Assembly: GCF_036345175.1 (NCBI RefSeq)
Contig: NZ_CP107780.1
Location: 7,936,001 to 8,000,000 of the forward strand
Direction: 5' to 3'
Source of the DNA: Streptomyces sp. NBC_00576
GTDB lineage: Bacteria > Actinomycetota > Actinomycetes > Streptomycetales > Streptomycetaceae
DNA length: 64,000 nt
Shown here: piece by piece, positions 51,469 to 60,866 of the stretch
Position numbering within the stretch: position 1 is the stretch's first letter
How the letters are laid out: the number at the start of each line of letters is the position of its first letter
Notes under the pieces: generated by a model
The model's input: only the letters and a program-made list of their open reading frames with translations
The model's database searches: none
What the model was told of the DNA's origin: nothing
Position numbers and translations under genes: made by a program

Positions 51469-52641
51469 ATGCGTCATTTCGGGCACATCGCCCCTGAGGT
51501 ACGACAGCGTCTGTTCCACCAGGAGCCGTGCGAGTTCTCCGCCGACTCCCCGGCCCGGCTGCTCGCCGCAGCCCTGGGGGCCACCCTGTACAGCCCGGCC
51601 ACCCGCCCGCACCTCGCCGACGCCATCGTCAAACAGGTCGCCCGCGGTGTCGTCTCGATGGTGCTGTGCCTGGAGGACTCGATCGACGACTCGGAGGTCG
51701 CGGACGCCGAGGAGAACCTGGTGCGGGAGTTCGCCGTGCTCGCCGAGCGCCCCGACGCCGCCACCGGGCTGCCGCTGCTGTTCATCCGGGTCCGTACGCC
51801 CGAACAGATCCCCGACCTCGTACAGCGCCTCGGGCCCACCGTCCGGCTGCTGTCCGGGTTCGTGATGCCGAAGTTCACCGAGGAACGCGGGATGCCGTTC
51901 CTGGAGGCCCTCGCCGACGCCGAGGCTGCCAGCGGCCAACGCCTGTTCGGCATGCCGGTGCTCGAATCCCCCGAGCTGATGTACCGGGAGACGCGCGTAG
52001 AGACCCTGGAGGGCATCTCCCGCGCCGTCGACAAGTACCGCGACCGCGTCCTCGCCCTGCGCCTCGGCGTCACCGACTTCTGCTCCTCGTACGGGCTGCG
52101 CAGAGCCCCCGACATGACCGCGTACGACGTCCACGTCGTCGCCTCGGTCATCGCCGACGTCGTCAACATGCTGGGGCGGGCCGACGGCACCGGGTACACC
52201 GTCACCGGGCCCGTCTGGGAGTACTTCCGGGTCCAGGAGCGCATGTTCAAGCCGCAGCTGCGCCGCAGCCCCTTCCTGGAGGGCCAGGCCGAGGAACTGC
52301 GCGAGACACTCATCGAGCACGCCATGGACGGGCTGCTCCGCGAGATCAGCCTCGACCAGGCCAACGGTCTGCTCGGCAAGACCTGCATCCACCCCTCGCA
52401 CGTGCTTCCCGTGCACACTCTGTCCGTGGTCAGCCACGAGGAGTTCAGCGACGCCCAGGACATCCTGCGGCCAGAGCGCGGCGGTGGAGGCGTCCTGCGG
52501 TCTGCGTACACGAACAAGATGAACGAGGTGAAGCCGCACCGCGCCTGGGCGGAGAGGACCCTGCTGCGCGCCGAGGTCTTCGGCGTCGCCAACGAGGACA
52601 TCGGCTTCGTGGAGCTGCTCACCGCCGGTATCCCCGACTGA
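51469..52641 (+). CDS. CitE/HpcH-like C-C bond lyase of the Ter biosynthetic operon
   Basis: 390 residues. TIM-barrel lyase of the HpcH/HpaI-citrate lyase beta class: MVLCLEDSIDDSEVADAEEN (acidic metal residues), LLFIRVRTPEQIP, GFVMPKF, MPVLES, RLGVTDFCSSYG-LR and GKTCIHPSHV. In Ter loci this family is a constant partner of phosphoribosyltransferase and HAD genes. GGGGGAG before the ATG. Likely cleaves or forms a C-C bond in a nucleoside-like precursor; substrate unknown. Confidence 0.85.
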   Translation: MRHFGHIAPEVRQRLFHQEPCEFSADSPARLLAAALGATLYSPATRPHLADAIVKQVARGVVSMVLCLEDSIDDSEVADAEENLVREFAVLAERPDAATGLPLLFIRVRTPEQIPDLVQRLGPTVRLLSGFVMPKFTEERGMPFLEALADAEAASGQRLFGMPVLESPELMYRETRVETLEGISRAVDKYRDRVLALRLGVTDFCSSYGLRRAPDMTAYDVHVVASVIADVVNMLGRADGTGYTVTGPVWEYFRVQERMFKPQLRRSPFLEGQAEELRETLIEHAMDGLLREISLDQANGLLGKTCIHPSHVLPVHTLSVVSHEEFSDAQDILRPERGGGGVLRSAYTNKMNEVKPHRAWAERTLLRAEVFGVANEDIGFVELLTAGIPD

Positions 52642-52712
52642 TCCCCAACCTCGATAAAATCGATCGCGCGTACGACAGACCTGGCACCCCCGACGAACAC
52701 ACATAGGGACTC

Positions 52713-55208
52713 ATGAACAACGCTGTGCACAACGGGGTCTGGTCCGGCACCTGGGTCGCCGAGCGGCTCGGGGTCGAGCTGGTCGGCGGCGACGAGCTGC
52801 GCGAGCTGGTCGGTCTCGCCCTGCGACGCAACCCCAAGCGGGCGCACCTGCTGGTGTCGAACGTGCTCGGCAAGCACGTCCCGCAGTCGCCCGCCGTCGT
52901 CTACGGGCACGGCCTCGCCCTCGGCAAGCGGGTGCGCGAGCTGCTGGGCGCCGACGAGTCCCGGCGCGCCGTCGTCCTCGGGTACGCCGAGACGGCCACC
53001 GGGCTCGGGCACTGTGTCGCCGACGGCGTGGGTCTCGCGCCCTACCTCCACTCCACCCGGCGCCCGGTCGACGGCGTCGCCCGGGCGGGCGGCTTCGAGG
53101 AGTCCCACTCGCACGCCACCTCCCATCTCCTCCTCCCGGAGAACCCCGCGCTGCTGGCCGGTCCAGGACCGCTGGTCCTCGTCGACGACGAGTTCTCCAC
53201 CGGCAACACCGTCCTCAACACCATCCGCGCCCTGCACGAGCGCTATCCGCGCGAGCGGTACGTCATAGTCGCCCTCGTCGACATGCGCTCCGCCGCCGAT
53301 GCCGGCCGCCTGGACGAGTTCGCCGACGAGATCGGCGCCCGCGTCGACCTGGTCACCACGGCGAACGGAACGGTGCGCCTGCCGGAGGGCGTGCTGGCGA
53401 AGGGCCAGGAGCTCGTCGAGCGGTACGAAAGTCCCGTGGGCCACGTGGGCCACGAGGGCCACGAGGGTGCCGTACCGCCCGGCCGGCCGGGCGCCGAAGG
53501 GCTCGTGTCCCGCGTCGAGCTGCGCTGGCCCGCCAGGCTGCCCGACGGCGGGCGGCACGGGTTCACGCCCGGGCACCGCATACGCCTGGAGAGCGCGCTC
53601 CCCGCCATGGCCGCCAGGGTCGCCGACGCGCTGTCCGACACCGCCCTGCGCGGTCGCGTGCTCGTCCTCGGCTTCGAGGAACTGATGTACGCCCCGCTGC
53701 GCCTCGCCCGCGAGCTGGAGCAGGTGACGGAGGGCGCAGAGGTCCGCTACTCGACGACCACCCGTTCACCCGTCCTCGCGGTGGACGACCCGGGGTACGC
53801 GATCCGCAGCCGCCTCGTCTTCCCGGCCCACGACGACCCGGCCGACGGGCCCGGCGATCGCTACGCCTACAACGTGGCCGGCGCCGGCTTCGACGCCGTC
53901 GTCGCAGTCGTGGACTCCGCCGCCGACACGCCCGAACTGCACGCCCCCGACGGCCTGTTGGCCACCCTCGCCGCACACACGCCGAACGTCGTGCTCGCCG
54001 TCGTCCCCAGTTACGTACCCGCACGTTCGCACGTACCCGAAAGGCCCCGCATGCTGCCCGAGCCCCTCCGCGGACCCGCGTTCTCCTCGTACCCACCGGA
54101 CGAGGTCGGCTGGCTGCTGCGGGATCTCTCGGACGTCAGCCTGGAGGCGCCCACCGAGGAGCGCGAGGAGGCGATCCAGGCGGGCGGCGCCCACTACGCC
54201 GAGTCGCTGCCGGTCGAGTACCAGCCCAGCGACCAGTACCAGGAGCTGTTCCGCGCCGCCCTCGACACCTCCGCCGCCCGTATCGCCCAAGCCGTCGGCG
54301 CCGTAACGGAGTTGGTGCTCGCGGAGCGATCGCCGCGTCCGGTGCTCGTCTCGCTGGCGCGGGCCGGGACGCCGGTCGGGGCGCTGATGCGCCGCTGGGC
54401 CAAGCACCGGCACGGGCTCGAACTGCCCCACTACGCCGTGTCGATCGTCCGGGGCCGGGGCATCGACGCCAACGCGCTGCGCTGGCTGGCCGCCCACCAC
54501 GACCCCGCCGACGTCGTGTTCGTCGACGGCTGGACCGGCAAGGGCGCCATCACCCGCGAACTCGCCGACGCCATCGAGGAGTTCGAGGCATCCGACGGCA
54601 TCATCGGCTTCGACCCGGAGATCGCGGTCCTGGCCGACCCGGGCTCCTGCGTCCGTACGTACGGCACCCGCGAGGACTTCCTCATCCCCTCCGCCTGCCT
54701 CAACTCCACGGTGTCGGGGCTGATTTCGCGGACCGTCCTGCGCACGGACCTGGTCGGCCCGAACGACTTCCACGGCGCCAAGTTCTACCGCGAACTCGCC
54801 GGCGCCGACGTCTCGATGGACTTCCTCGACGCCGTCGCCGCCTGCTTCCCGGAGGTCTCGGACGCCGTCGACACCTCGGTCAAGGAGCTGCTGGCCGCCG
54901 ACCGTTCCCCGACGTGGGAGGGCTGGGCGGCAGTTGAGCGGATCAGCGAGGAGTACGAGATCCACGACGTGAACCTCGTCAAGCCCGGCGTCGGTGAGAC
55001 CACCAGGGTGCTGCTGCGCCGCGTCCCCTGGAAGATCCTGGCCCGCGCCGGAGCGGGCGCCGACCTCGACCATGTACGCCTGCTCGCCGAGCAGCGGGGC
55101 GTACCCGTCGAGGAGGTGGCCGAACTCCCGTACACCTGCGTGGGGTTGATCCACCCCAAGTACACGCGGGGCGCGACCGGCGCCGACGGTCGGGCGGTGT
55201 CGGTATGA
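52713..55208 (+). CDS. Multidomain PRTase-TRSP-StiP-Pelota fusion of the Ter operon
   Basis: 831 residues. Residues about 20-240: phosphoribosyltransferase with the PRPP loop VLVDDEFSTGNTVLNT. Residues about 250-460: TRSP-like domain (SALPAMAARVADAL, VLVLGFEELMYAPLRLA). Residues about 500-740: StiP-like second PRTase-fold/cysteine domain (VLVSLARAGTPVGALMRRW, VFVDGWTGKGAITREL, IPSACLNSTVSGLISRTVL). Residues about 755-820: Pelota-type RNA-binding end (NLVKPGVGETTRVLLRRVPW). In many genomes these are separate genes. It ends with an ATGA overlap to the HAD phosphatase. Probably builds and perhaps senses a ribosylated metabolite in the stress response. Confidence 0.82.
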   Translation: MNNAVHNGVWSGTWVAERLGVELVGGDELRELVGLALRRNPKRAHLLVSNVLGKHVPQSPAVVYGHGLALGKRVRELLGADESRRAVVLGYAETATGLGHCVADGVGLAPYLHSTRRPVDGVARAGGFEESHSHATSHLLLPENPALLAGPGPLVLVDDEFSTGNTVLNTIRALHERYPRERYVIVALVDMRSAADAGRLDEFADEIGARVDLVTTANGTVRLPEGVLAKGQELVERYESPVGHVGHEGHEGAVPPGRPGAEGLVSRVELRWPARLPDGGRHGFTPGHRIRLESALPAMAARVADALSDTALRGRVLVLGFEELMYAPLRLARELEQVTEGAEVRYSTTTRSPVLAVDDPGYAIRSRLVFPAHDDPADGPGDRYAYNVAGAGFDAVVAVVDSAADTPELHAPDGLLATLAAHTPNVVLAVVPSYVPARSHVPERPRMLPEPLRGPAFSSYPPDEVGWLLRDLSDVSLEAPTEEREEAIQAGGAHYAESLPVEYQPSDQYQELFRAALDTSAARIAQAVGAVTELVLAERSPRPVLVSLARAGTPVGALMRRWAKHRHGLELPHYAVSIVRGRGIDANALRWLAAHHDPADVVFVDGWTGKGAITRELADAIEEFEASDGIIGFDPEIAVLADPGSCVRTYGTREDFLIPSACLNSTVSGLISRTVLRTDLVGPNDFHGAKFYRELAGADVSMDFLDAVAACFPEVSDAVDTSVKELLAADRSPTWEGWAAVERISEEYEIHDVNLVKPGVGETTRVLLRRVPWKILARAGAGADLDHVRLLAEQRGVPVEEVAELPYTCVGLIHPKYTRGATGADGRAVSV

Positions 55209-56011
55209 GTCCCGTTCTTGTCGCCAGCGATCTCGACCGTACGCTCATCTACTCCGCCGCGGCCCTCGCGCTGACCATGCCGGACGCCCGCGCGCCCCGG
55301 CTGCTCTGTGTCGAGGTGCACGAGAGCCGGCCGCTGTCGTACATGACGGAGGTGGCCGCCGCACTGCTCACCGAACTCGGCGACGCGGCCGTCTTCGTAC
55401 CGACGACGACCCGGACCCGTAAGCAGTACCTGCGCATCAACCTGCCGGGCCCGGCACCGAAGTACGCGATCTGTGCGAACGGCGGCCACATCCTCGTCGA
55501 CGGTGTCGCCGACCTGGACTGGCACGCGCGGGTGCAGGCACGGCTCGCGGACGAGTGCGCTTCCCTGGACGAGGTCCGGGACCATCTCGCCGCCACCGCC
55601 GACCCGCTCTGGGTACGCAAGCACCGCATCGCCGAGGACTTCTTCGCCTATCTCGTCGTCGAGCGCGAACTGCTCCCCGAGGAGTGGGTGAAGGAACTGG
55701 CGGTCTGGGCGGAGGTCCGCGGCTGGACGGTCTCCCTCCAGGGCCGCAAGATCTACGCCGTGCCGAAGCCGCTCACCAAGAGCGCGGCCGTGCGCGAGGT
55801 CGCCCGCCGCACCGGCGCGACCCTCACTCTCGCCGCCGGTGACTCCCTCCTCGACGCCGACCTGCTCCTCGCCGCCGACCGAGGCTGGCGCCCGGGGCAT
55901 GGGGAGCTGGCGGAGACGGAGTGGGCGGCCGATACGGTCATCGCGCTTCCCGAGCGGGGGGTCGCGGCCGGGGAGCGGATTCTGCGGGAGTTCCTGCGAG
56001 AGACGCGCTAA
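55205..56011 (+). CDS. HAD-family phosphatase of the Ter operon
   Basis: 268 residues. HAD motif I SDLDRTLIYS (nucleophile Asp), motif II TTTRTR, the cap region ICANGGHILVDG, motif III Lys in LTKSAAV, and motif IV AAGDSLLDADLL. The Cof/sucrose-phosphatase-like type of HAD enzyme. Coupled by ATGA to the fusion protein, so it probably dephosphorylates the ribosyl product of that enzyme. Confidence 0.88.
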   Translation: MSPVLVASDLDRTLIYSAAALALTMPDARAPRLLCVEVHESRPLSYMTEVAAALLTELGDAAVFVPTTTRTRKQYLRINLPGPAPKYAICANGGHILVDGVADLDWHARVQARLADECASLDEVRDHLAATADPLWVRKHRIAEDFFAYLVVERELLPEEWVKELAVWAEVRGWTVSLQGRKIYAVPKPLTKSAAVREVARRTGATLTLAAGDSLLDADLLLAADRGWRPGHGELAETEWAADTVIALPERGVAAGERILREFLRETR

Positions 56012-56058
56012 CGCGCTGGGGGCGGCGTGAGGGGCTGTCGGGTTGCTGCGGCGCCGTC

Positions 56059-56110
56059 GTGGCTGGTCGCTCCCCCACTCTCGACTTCGCTCGACCGGGG
56101 GGACCCCCAT
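56059..56110. repeat. Composite intergenic repeat with terminator hairpin
   Basis: GTGGCTGGTCGC (56059-56070) equals the flank of the type B repeat, then the sequence switches to TCCCCCACTCTCGA-CTTCGC-TCGACCGGGGGG, a hairpin frequent in Streptomyces intergenic DNA. Convergent HAD and DedA genes would be terminated here. Confidence 0.65.
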
Positions 56111-56132
56111 CGCGGCGGAGCCGCATATCGAT

Positions 56133-56771
56133 TCAGTCCCGCGCGTCTATGGGGCGCTGCCGTGCGGGTCGGATGATTCGTACCGCGATGAAGGCGGCCA
56201 GCGCCACGGCCGCCCCGATGAGCACCACCTTCGAGTACGCGGAGACGACGGTCGCGACCTCGGCCCAGTTGTCGCCCAGCAGATAGCCCGCGCACACGAA
56301 GGCGGTGTTCCACAGAGCGCTGCCGAGGGTGGTGAGGCCGAGGAACGTGGGCAGGGGCATGCGTTCGACGCCGGCCGGCACGGAGATCAGGCTGCGGAAG
56401 ACGGGGATCATCCGCCCGAAGAACACCGCCTTCGTGCCGTGCCGCAGGAACCACGCCTCGGTCTTCTCGATGTCCGCCACCTTGACCAGTGGCAGCCGGG
56501 CGGCGAGGGCGACGGTGCGGTCACGGCCCAGCAGCGCGCCGACCCCGTACAGCGCGAGCGCGCCGACGACCGAGCCCGCGGTGGTCCAGAGCAGCGCGGC
56601 GAGCAGGCTCAGCTGCCCGGTGCTCGCCGCGAAACCGGCGAGCGGCAGGATGACTTCGCTGGGCAGCGGCGGGAAGAGGTTCTCCAGCGCGATGGCGAGG
56701 CCCGCGCCGGGGGCGCCCAGCGTGTCCATGAGGTCGGTGACCCACTGGGGTGCGGCCGTCGTAGCTGTCAT
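56133..56771 (-). CDS. DedA-family membrane protein
   Basis: 212 residues, about five membrane segments. DedA signatures ENLFPPLPSEVILPLAGF and FFGRMIPVFRSLISVPAGVERM, with GSALWNTAFVCAGYLLGDNW. Members act as lipid carrier flippases (undecaprenyl phosphate or phosphatidylethanolamine) in other bacteria. Confidence 0.93.
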   Translation of the reverse strand: MTATTAAPQWVTDLMDTLGAPGAGLAIALENLFPPLPSEVILPLAGFAASTGQLSLLAALLWTTAGSVVGALALYGVGALLGRDRTVALAARLPLVKVADIEKTEAWFLRHGTKAVFFGRMIPVFRSLISVPAGVERMPLPTFLGLTTLGSALWNTAFVCAGYLLGDNWAEVATVVSAYSKVVLIGAAVALAAFIAVRIIRPARQRPIDARD

Positions 56772-56850
56772 ACGGGCAGGCTAGGAAACCCAACCTGAAC
56801 CCAACCTGAAGGGCCCGCAGGGCCCCTGAACGGCCCTGCGGTGCAGATCC

Positions 56851-57069
56851 TCAGCCGCAGCAGCCCCCGCCGCAGCAACCGCCTCCGCCGCTCGCGCGCG
56901 GTGCCGACGCCGGTGCGGACGCCGAGCCGCCGACCGCGACCGTCGACAGGAGTTTCACGGTGTCGTCATGACCGGCGGGGCAGTCCGCGGGGGCGGCCGA
57001 CTCGGCCATCGGGCGGCTCAGTTCGAACGTGTCGCCGCAGGTGCGGCAGCGGTACTCGTAGCGAGGCAT
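56851..57069 (-). CDS. FmdB-type zinc ribbon protein
   Basis: 72 residues from ATG 57069. N-terminal zinc ribbon PRYEYRCRTCGDTFEL with a second half CPAGHD, in which the second knuckle has Cys and His instead of CxxC. The C-terminus is an unusual Gly/Cys tail (GGGGCCGGGCCG) with four cysteines. Possible metal-binding role; function unknown. Confidence 0.85.
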   Translation of the reverse strand: MPRYEYRCRTCGDTFELSRPMAESAAPADCPAGHDDTVKLLSTVAVGGSASAPASAPRASGGGGCCGGGCCG

Positions 57070-57244
57070 GCGCACAGGTTAGTCCCCAATTGCTCGCGGC
57101 GCGGAGCCCGACGGTTTCGATCGCGCCCCTTTCTGTTCATTGCCCATGTGGAGAACATGCGAAGATCGCTGGTAATTTGTGTTCGCCGCGATGAGCCGTG
57201 AGGTCGGGGAATCAGGGTTTGCACGGAGTGCGGAGGGGTGTGTC

Positions 57245-59371
57245 GTGATCCAGGAACCGGATGAATCGGACGCCACTCTGCATTTGCGGATATCTGATCT
57301 GGACATTCCCGACGTCGGGAAAGAATCGCCTGTACCCGGAAATGCCGGGCCCGGAAGCAGGCGTAAAGCCCGATTAGCTCGTAAAGCGCGCAGACTGTCT
57401 CTCCCGCTGCTTCTGGCCCGGGTCGGATCCCATGTCGCGTCCCACGCGCCGAAGTACCCGCGACCCGGCCGCACCGGCTGGCGGCGCTGGATACCCTCCT
57501 GGCGCCAGTGGGGCGGGGGCGTCCTGTCGTCCCTGGGGCTGAGCGTCCTGCTCCTGGGCATCGCCTACGCGGCCACCGACATTCCCGACGACCTCAACAC
57601 GTACGCCACCCAGCAGGACAATGTGTACTTCTGGTCCGACGGGACGCCCATGGCCCGTACCGGCTGGGTGCAACGGCAGGCGATGCCGCTCAGTGAGATC
57701 CCCGAGGGGGTCCGCTGGGCGGTGCTCGCCGCCGAGAACGCGAGTTTTTACAGCGATTCCGGCATTTCCGTCAAGGGCATCAGTCGCGCCCTTTTCCGTA
57801 CCCTCGGCCAGGGTGACACCCAGGGTGGATCCACCATCACCCAGCAGTACGTCAAAAACGTCTATCTCAACCAGAACCAGACGATCAGCCGCAAGTTCAC
57901 CGAGGCGATGATCGCCCTCAAGCTCGACAACCGGATGAGCAAGGACGACATCCTCGAGGGCTACCTCAACACCAGCTGGTTCGGCCGCGGCTGCTACGGC
58001 ATCCAGCGCGCCGCGCAGGCCTACTACGGCAAGGATGTCAGCCAACTCGACGCAGGCGAGGGCGCGTTCCTCGCCTCCCTCCTCAAGGGCGCCGGCCTGT
58101 ACGACCCGACCCTGAGCAGCGCCAACCGTGCCCGCGCCGTCGAGCGCTGGTCCTGGACCCTCGACCGGATGGTCGACATCGGCAAACTGACGAAGGCCGA
58201 GCGGGCCACGTACACGAAGTTCCCCGAGCCGCTCAAGAGCAACCCGCTGTACGACACCGGGGAGCAGACCGACTATCTGGTGGAAGTGGCCTCGCAGTAC
58301 GTCAAGAAGGCCGGGGGGATCTCCGACAAGGACTTCGACCTCGGCGGTTACCAGGTCTACACGACGTTCGACCGCGCGCGGGAGCGCAAGCTCGCCGACG
58401 CCGTGGTCAAGGCCCGAAAGCAGGCGCTGAAGGGCGATCCGAACGCCGCGAAGACCGCGCACTACGGCGCCGCCTCGGTGACCGCCGACGGCCGGATCCT
58501 GGCCGTGTACGGCGGCCCCGACCACCGTACGCAGGGCTACAACGAGTCCAACTCCACCACCGTCCCCGCCGGTTCGGCCTTCCTGCCGTTCGTCTACGCC
58601 GCCGGCCTGGAGCACGGCGTCCACGAGAGCCGGGACGACGAACCGACACGTGTCACTGGGGAGTCCCTGTACGACGGCAATGACGACGTGCCCGTGACCA
58701 CGCCCGAGGGGCCCTACTGGGACCGCAGCGGCAAGAAGGTGGCCGCCAGCAACGACGGTGACCGGTCCTACGGGCGGATCTCCCTGCACCGGGCGCTGCA
58801 GCTGTCGGTGAACACGCCGTTCATGCAACTCGGCATGGACACCGGCCTGGACAACGTCCGCGCGACCGCCGAAGCCGCCGGCCTGCTGCCCGCCAGCATC
58901 GGGGCGCAGGTGCCCGCGCTGTCGACGGGTACCTCCACCCCCAGCGCGATCCGCATGGCCGGCGGCTACACCACGTTCATCGCGGGCGGCAAACGCACCG
59001 AGCCGTACTCGGTGCGCAGGATCACCCGCAACGGAATCGGCATCGGCCTCCACATCCCCACCCCGACCCGCGTGATCAGCTCCGACACGGCCGAAGAGGT
59101 CACCTCGGCGCTCACCGACGCCTTCCGCACCGCCCACCCCGCCGCCGCCGCGTCCGCCGACGGGAAGGTGGCCGGGAAGGCGGGGACCACCCCGGACGAC
59201 ACCGCCTCCTGGTACGTCGGCACGCACGACTTCGTGTCCACGGCTGTCGTCGTCTACCGCATCGACCTGACCAAGAGCCTCGAACCGCTGCCGTTGAAGG
59301 GCCTCGCCGGGACCACCGACGACAGCGTCCCGTACGGGATCTGGTCAGGCGCCATGGGCCCGCTCGGCTGA
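57245..59371 (+). CDS. Class A penicillin-binding protein-like transglycosylase with defective SxxK
   Basis: 708 residues from GTG 57245 (GGAGGGG upstream). Cytoplasmic basic start, a membrane anchor (GVLSSLGLSVLLLGIAYA), a GT51 domain with Glu164 in AAENASFYS, QGGSTITQQYVKN and RKFTEAMIALKLD, then a transpeptidase-like domain. There the SxxK active-site motif reads SAFL (residues 444-447), so the essential Lys is Leu; SVN (521-523) and KAG (from 645) remain. Glycan polymerisation is likely intact but crosslinking activity doubtful. The NodB-like deacetylase gene follows 41 bases later. Confidence 0.88.
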   Translation: MIQEPDESDATLHLRISDLDIPDVGKESPVPGNAGPGSRRKARLARKARRLSLPLLLARVGSHVASHAPKYPRPGRTGWRRWIPSWRQWGGGVLSSLGLSVLLLGIAYAATDIPDDLNTYATQQDNVYFWSDGTPMARTGWVQRQAMPLSEIPEGVRWAVLAAENASFYSDSGISVKGISRALFRTLGQGDTQGGSTITQQYVKNVYLNQNQTISRKFTEAMIALKLDNRMSKDDILEGYLNTSWFGRGCYGIQRAAQAYYGKDVSQLDAGEGAFLASLLKGAGLYDPTLSSANRARAVERWSWTLDRMVDIGKLTKAERATYTKFPEPLKSNPLYDTGEQTDYLVEVASQYVKKAGGISDKDFDLGGYQVYTTFDRARERKLADAVVKARKQALKGDPNAAKTAHYGAASVTADGRILAVYGGPDHRTQGYNESNSTTVPAGSAFLPFVYAAGLEHGVHESRDDEPTRVTGESLYDGNDDVPVTTPEGPYWDRSGKKVAASNDGDRSYGRISLHRALQLSVNTPFMQLGMDTGLDNVRATAEAAGLLPASIGAQVPALSTGTSTPSAIRMAGGYTTFIAGGKRTEPYSVRRITRNGIGIGLHIPTPTRVISSDTAEEVTSALTDAFRTAHPAAAASADGKVAGKAGTTPDDTASWYVGTHDFVSTAVVVYRIDLTKSLEPLPLKGLAGTTDDSVPYGIWSGAMGPLG

Positions 59372-59412
59372 CCACCGGACGGGGCCCCCACCCCCCTCGA
59401 AATGAGCAAGAC

Positions 59413-60708
59413 ATGAGACAAACGTCGGGCCGCCGTCGCAAGGCCCCGGCAACGCGTCAGCCCGCCAACCCCCGCCCGCGGATCGCGGCGTTCCTCGTCG
59501 TCCTGTCCCTGGCCTGCGCGTCCTTGACCGCCGGATACCTGATGGTGGTCCGCACGGACCGCACCGCACCGACAGCCTCCGTGGGGTCCGGGGGAACCGT
59601 GAAAGCCCCCGCACAGGCGACCGACAAACCGAAGTGGGACGGCAGGGCCAGGGTCCTGGGGGACGGCTCCACCTCCTACACCGGCCCGCAGCAGGGCCGG
59701 TTGAAGCCCGTACCGCTCAAGCCCGGTGAGAAACCACCCCAGTTCGTCGTCTTCTCCTGGGACGGCGCGCTGGCGGGCGACGACGAACTCTTCGCGCACT
59801 ACCGGGAGATGTCCGCGAAGTACAACGCCCACATGACGTACTTCCTCACGGGCATCTACCTGCTGCCCAAGAGCAAGGCGGACCTCTACAAGCCCCCGCA
59901 GCACCCCAAGGGATCGGCGGCGATCAGCTACGCCACCGACGACCACATCCGCACCACCCTCGACCAGCTCGGCAAGGCGTGGCAGGAGGGCAACGAGATC
60001 GGCACCCACTTCAACGGCCACTTCTGCGGCGAGAAGGGCGGCGACGACTGGAGCGTCGCGGAGTGGAAGAGCGAGATCGACCAGTTCTTCGCCTTTGTGC
60101 AGAAGTGGAAGACCAACACCGGCTACACCGACCTCGCGCCGCTGCCGTTCGACTTCAAGGAGGAGGTCACCGGCGGGCGCGCCCCGTGCCTGGAGGGCCA
60201 GAAGAACCTGCTGAAGGCCGCCAAGAGCTACGGCTGGCGCTACGACGCGAGTTCCGCGGGCGACTTCCAGATCTGGCCGGCGAAGAAGGACGGCATCTGG
60301 GACTTCCCGCTGCAGATGCTCCCGTACGAGGGCGGCGACTACCAGGGCCTCTCCATGGACTTCAACTTTCTCTACAACCAGTCCGACGGCGAGACCGACG
60401 GCGCTGTGGCCAACCGCGCGCGGTGGCAGCAGGAGACCGTCGACGCCTACATGGCCGGCTTCGACCGGGTGTACTACGGCAGCCGTGCCCCGCTGTTCAT
60501 CGGCAACCACTTCGAGGAGTGGAACGGCGGCATCTACATGAAGGCCGTCGACGAGGTCATGGCGAGGATGTGTGCGAAGAAGGACGTCAAGTGCGTCTCC
60601 TTCAAGGAACTCGCCGACTGGCTCGACGTACAGACCCCGGCGACCTTGGAGCGGCTGCGCGGCCTGGACCCGGCGCAGTCGCCGGACTGGTCGACGGTCG
60701 CGAAGTGA
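59413..60708 (+). CDS. Secreted NodB-like polysaccharide deacetylase family protein
   Basis: 431 residues. N-terminal membrane or signal segment (IAAFLVVLSLACASLTAGYLM), then a NodB-type fold: the metal Asp region VVFSWDGAL and the HxxxH motif in GTHFNGHFCG. The typical TFDDG motif is reduced to FSWDGAL, so activity is uncertain. A long C-terminal part has PLFIGNHFEEWNGGIYM. Two short genes after the PBP-like gene, pointing to cell-wall modification. Confidence 0.75.
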   Translation: MRQTSGRRRKAPATRQPANPRPRIAAFLVVLSLACASLTAGYLMVVRTDRTAPTASVGSGGTVKAPAQATDKPKWDGRARVLGDGSTSYTGPQQGRLKPVPLKPGEKPPQFVVFSWDGALAGDDELFAHYREMSAKYNAHMTYFLTGIYLLPKSKADLYKPPQHPKGSAAISYATDDHIRTTLDQLGKAWQEGNEIGTHFNGHFCGEKGGDDWSVAEWKSEIDQFFAFVQKWKTNTGYTDLAPLPFDFKEEVTGGRAPCLEGQKNLLKAAKSYGWRYDASSAGDFQIWPAKKDGIWDFPLQMLPYEGGDYQGLSMDFNFLYNQSDGETDGAVANRARWQQETVDAYMAGFDRVYYGSRAPLFIGNHFEEWNGGIYMKAVDEVMARMCAKKDVKCVSFKELADWLDVQTPATLERLRGLDPAQSPDWSTVAK

Positions 60709-60866
60709 CCGTTGTGAAGTGACCGTCCTGAACTGACTGCCGTTATCTGACGATTCGTCAACTTCCTTGCCAGCAAAGGGTATCCCCGTTCACGGGAGCT
60801 CCACATGGCATGCAAAAATTCCACGACCCGGCATCCCCCATCGCCGGGGCAAGAGGGGAAACATTC

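Noticed and set aside
60709..60866. Possible cyclic di-AMP riboswitch before the amidase-domain gene
   Set aside because: Such RNAs precede wall hydrolases in Streptomyces, but I could not find the conserved core; a covariance-model search would decide.
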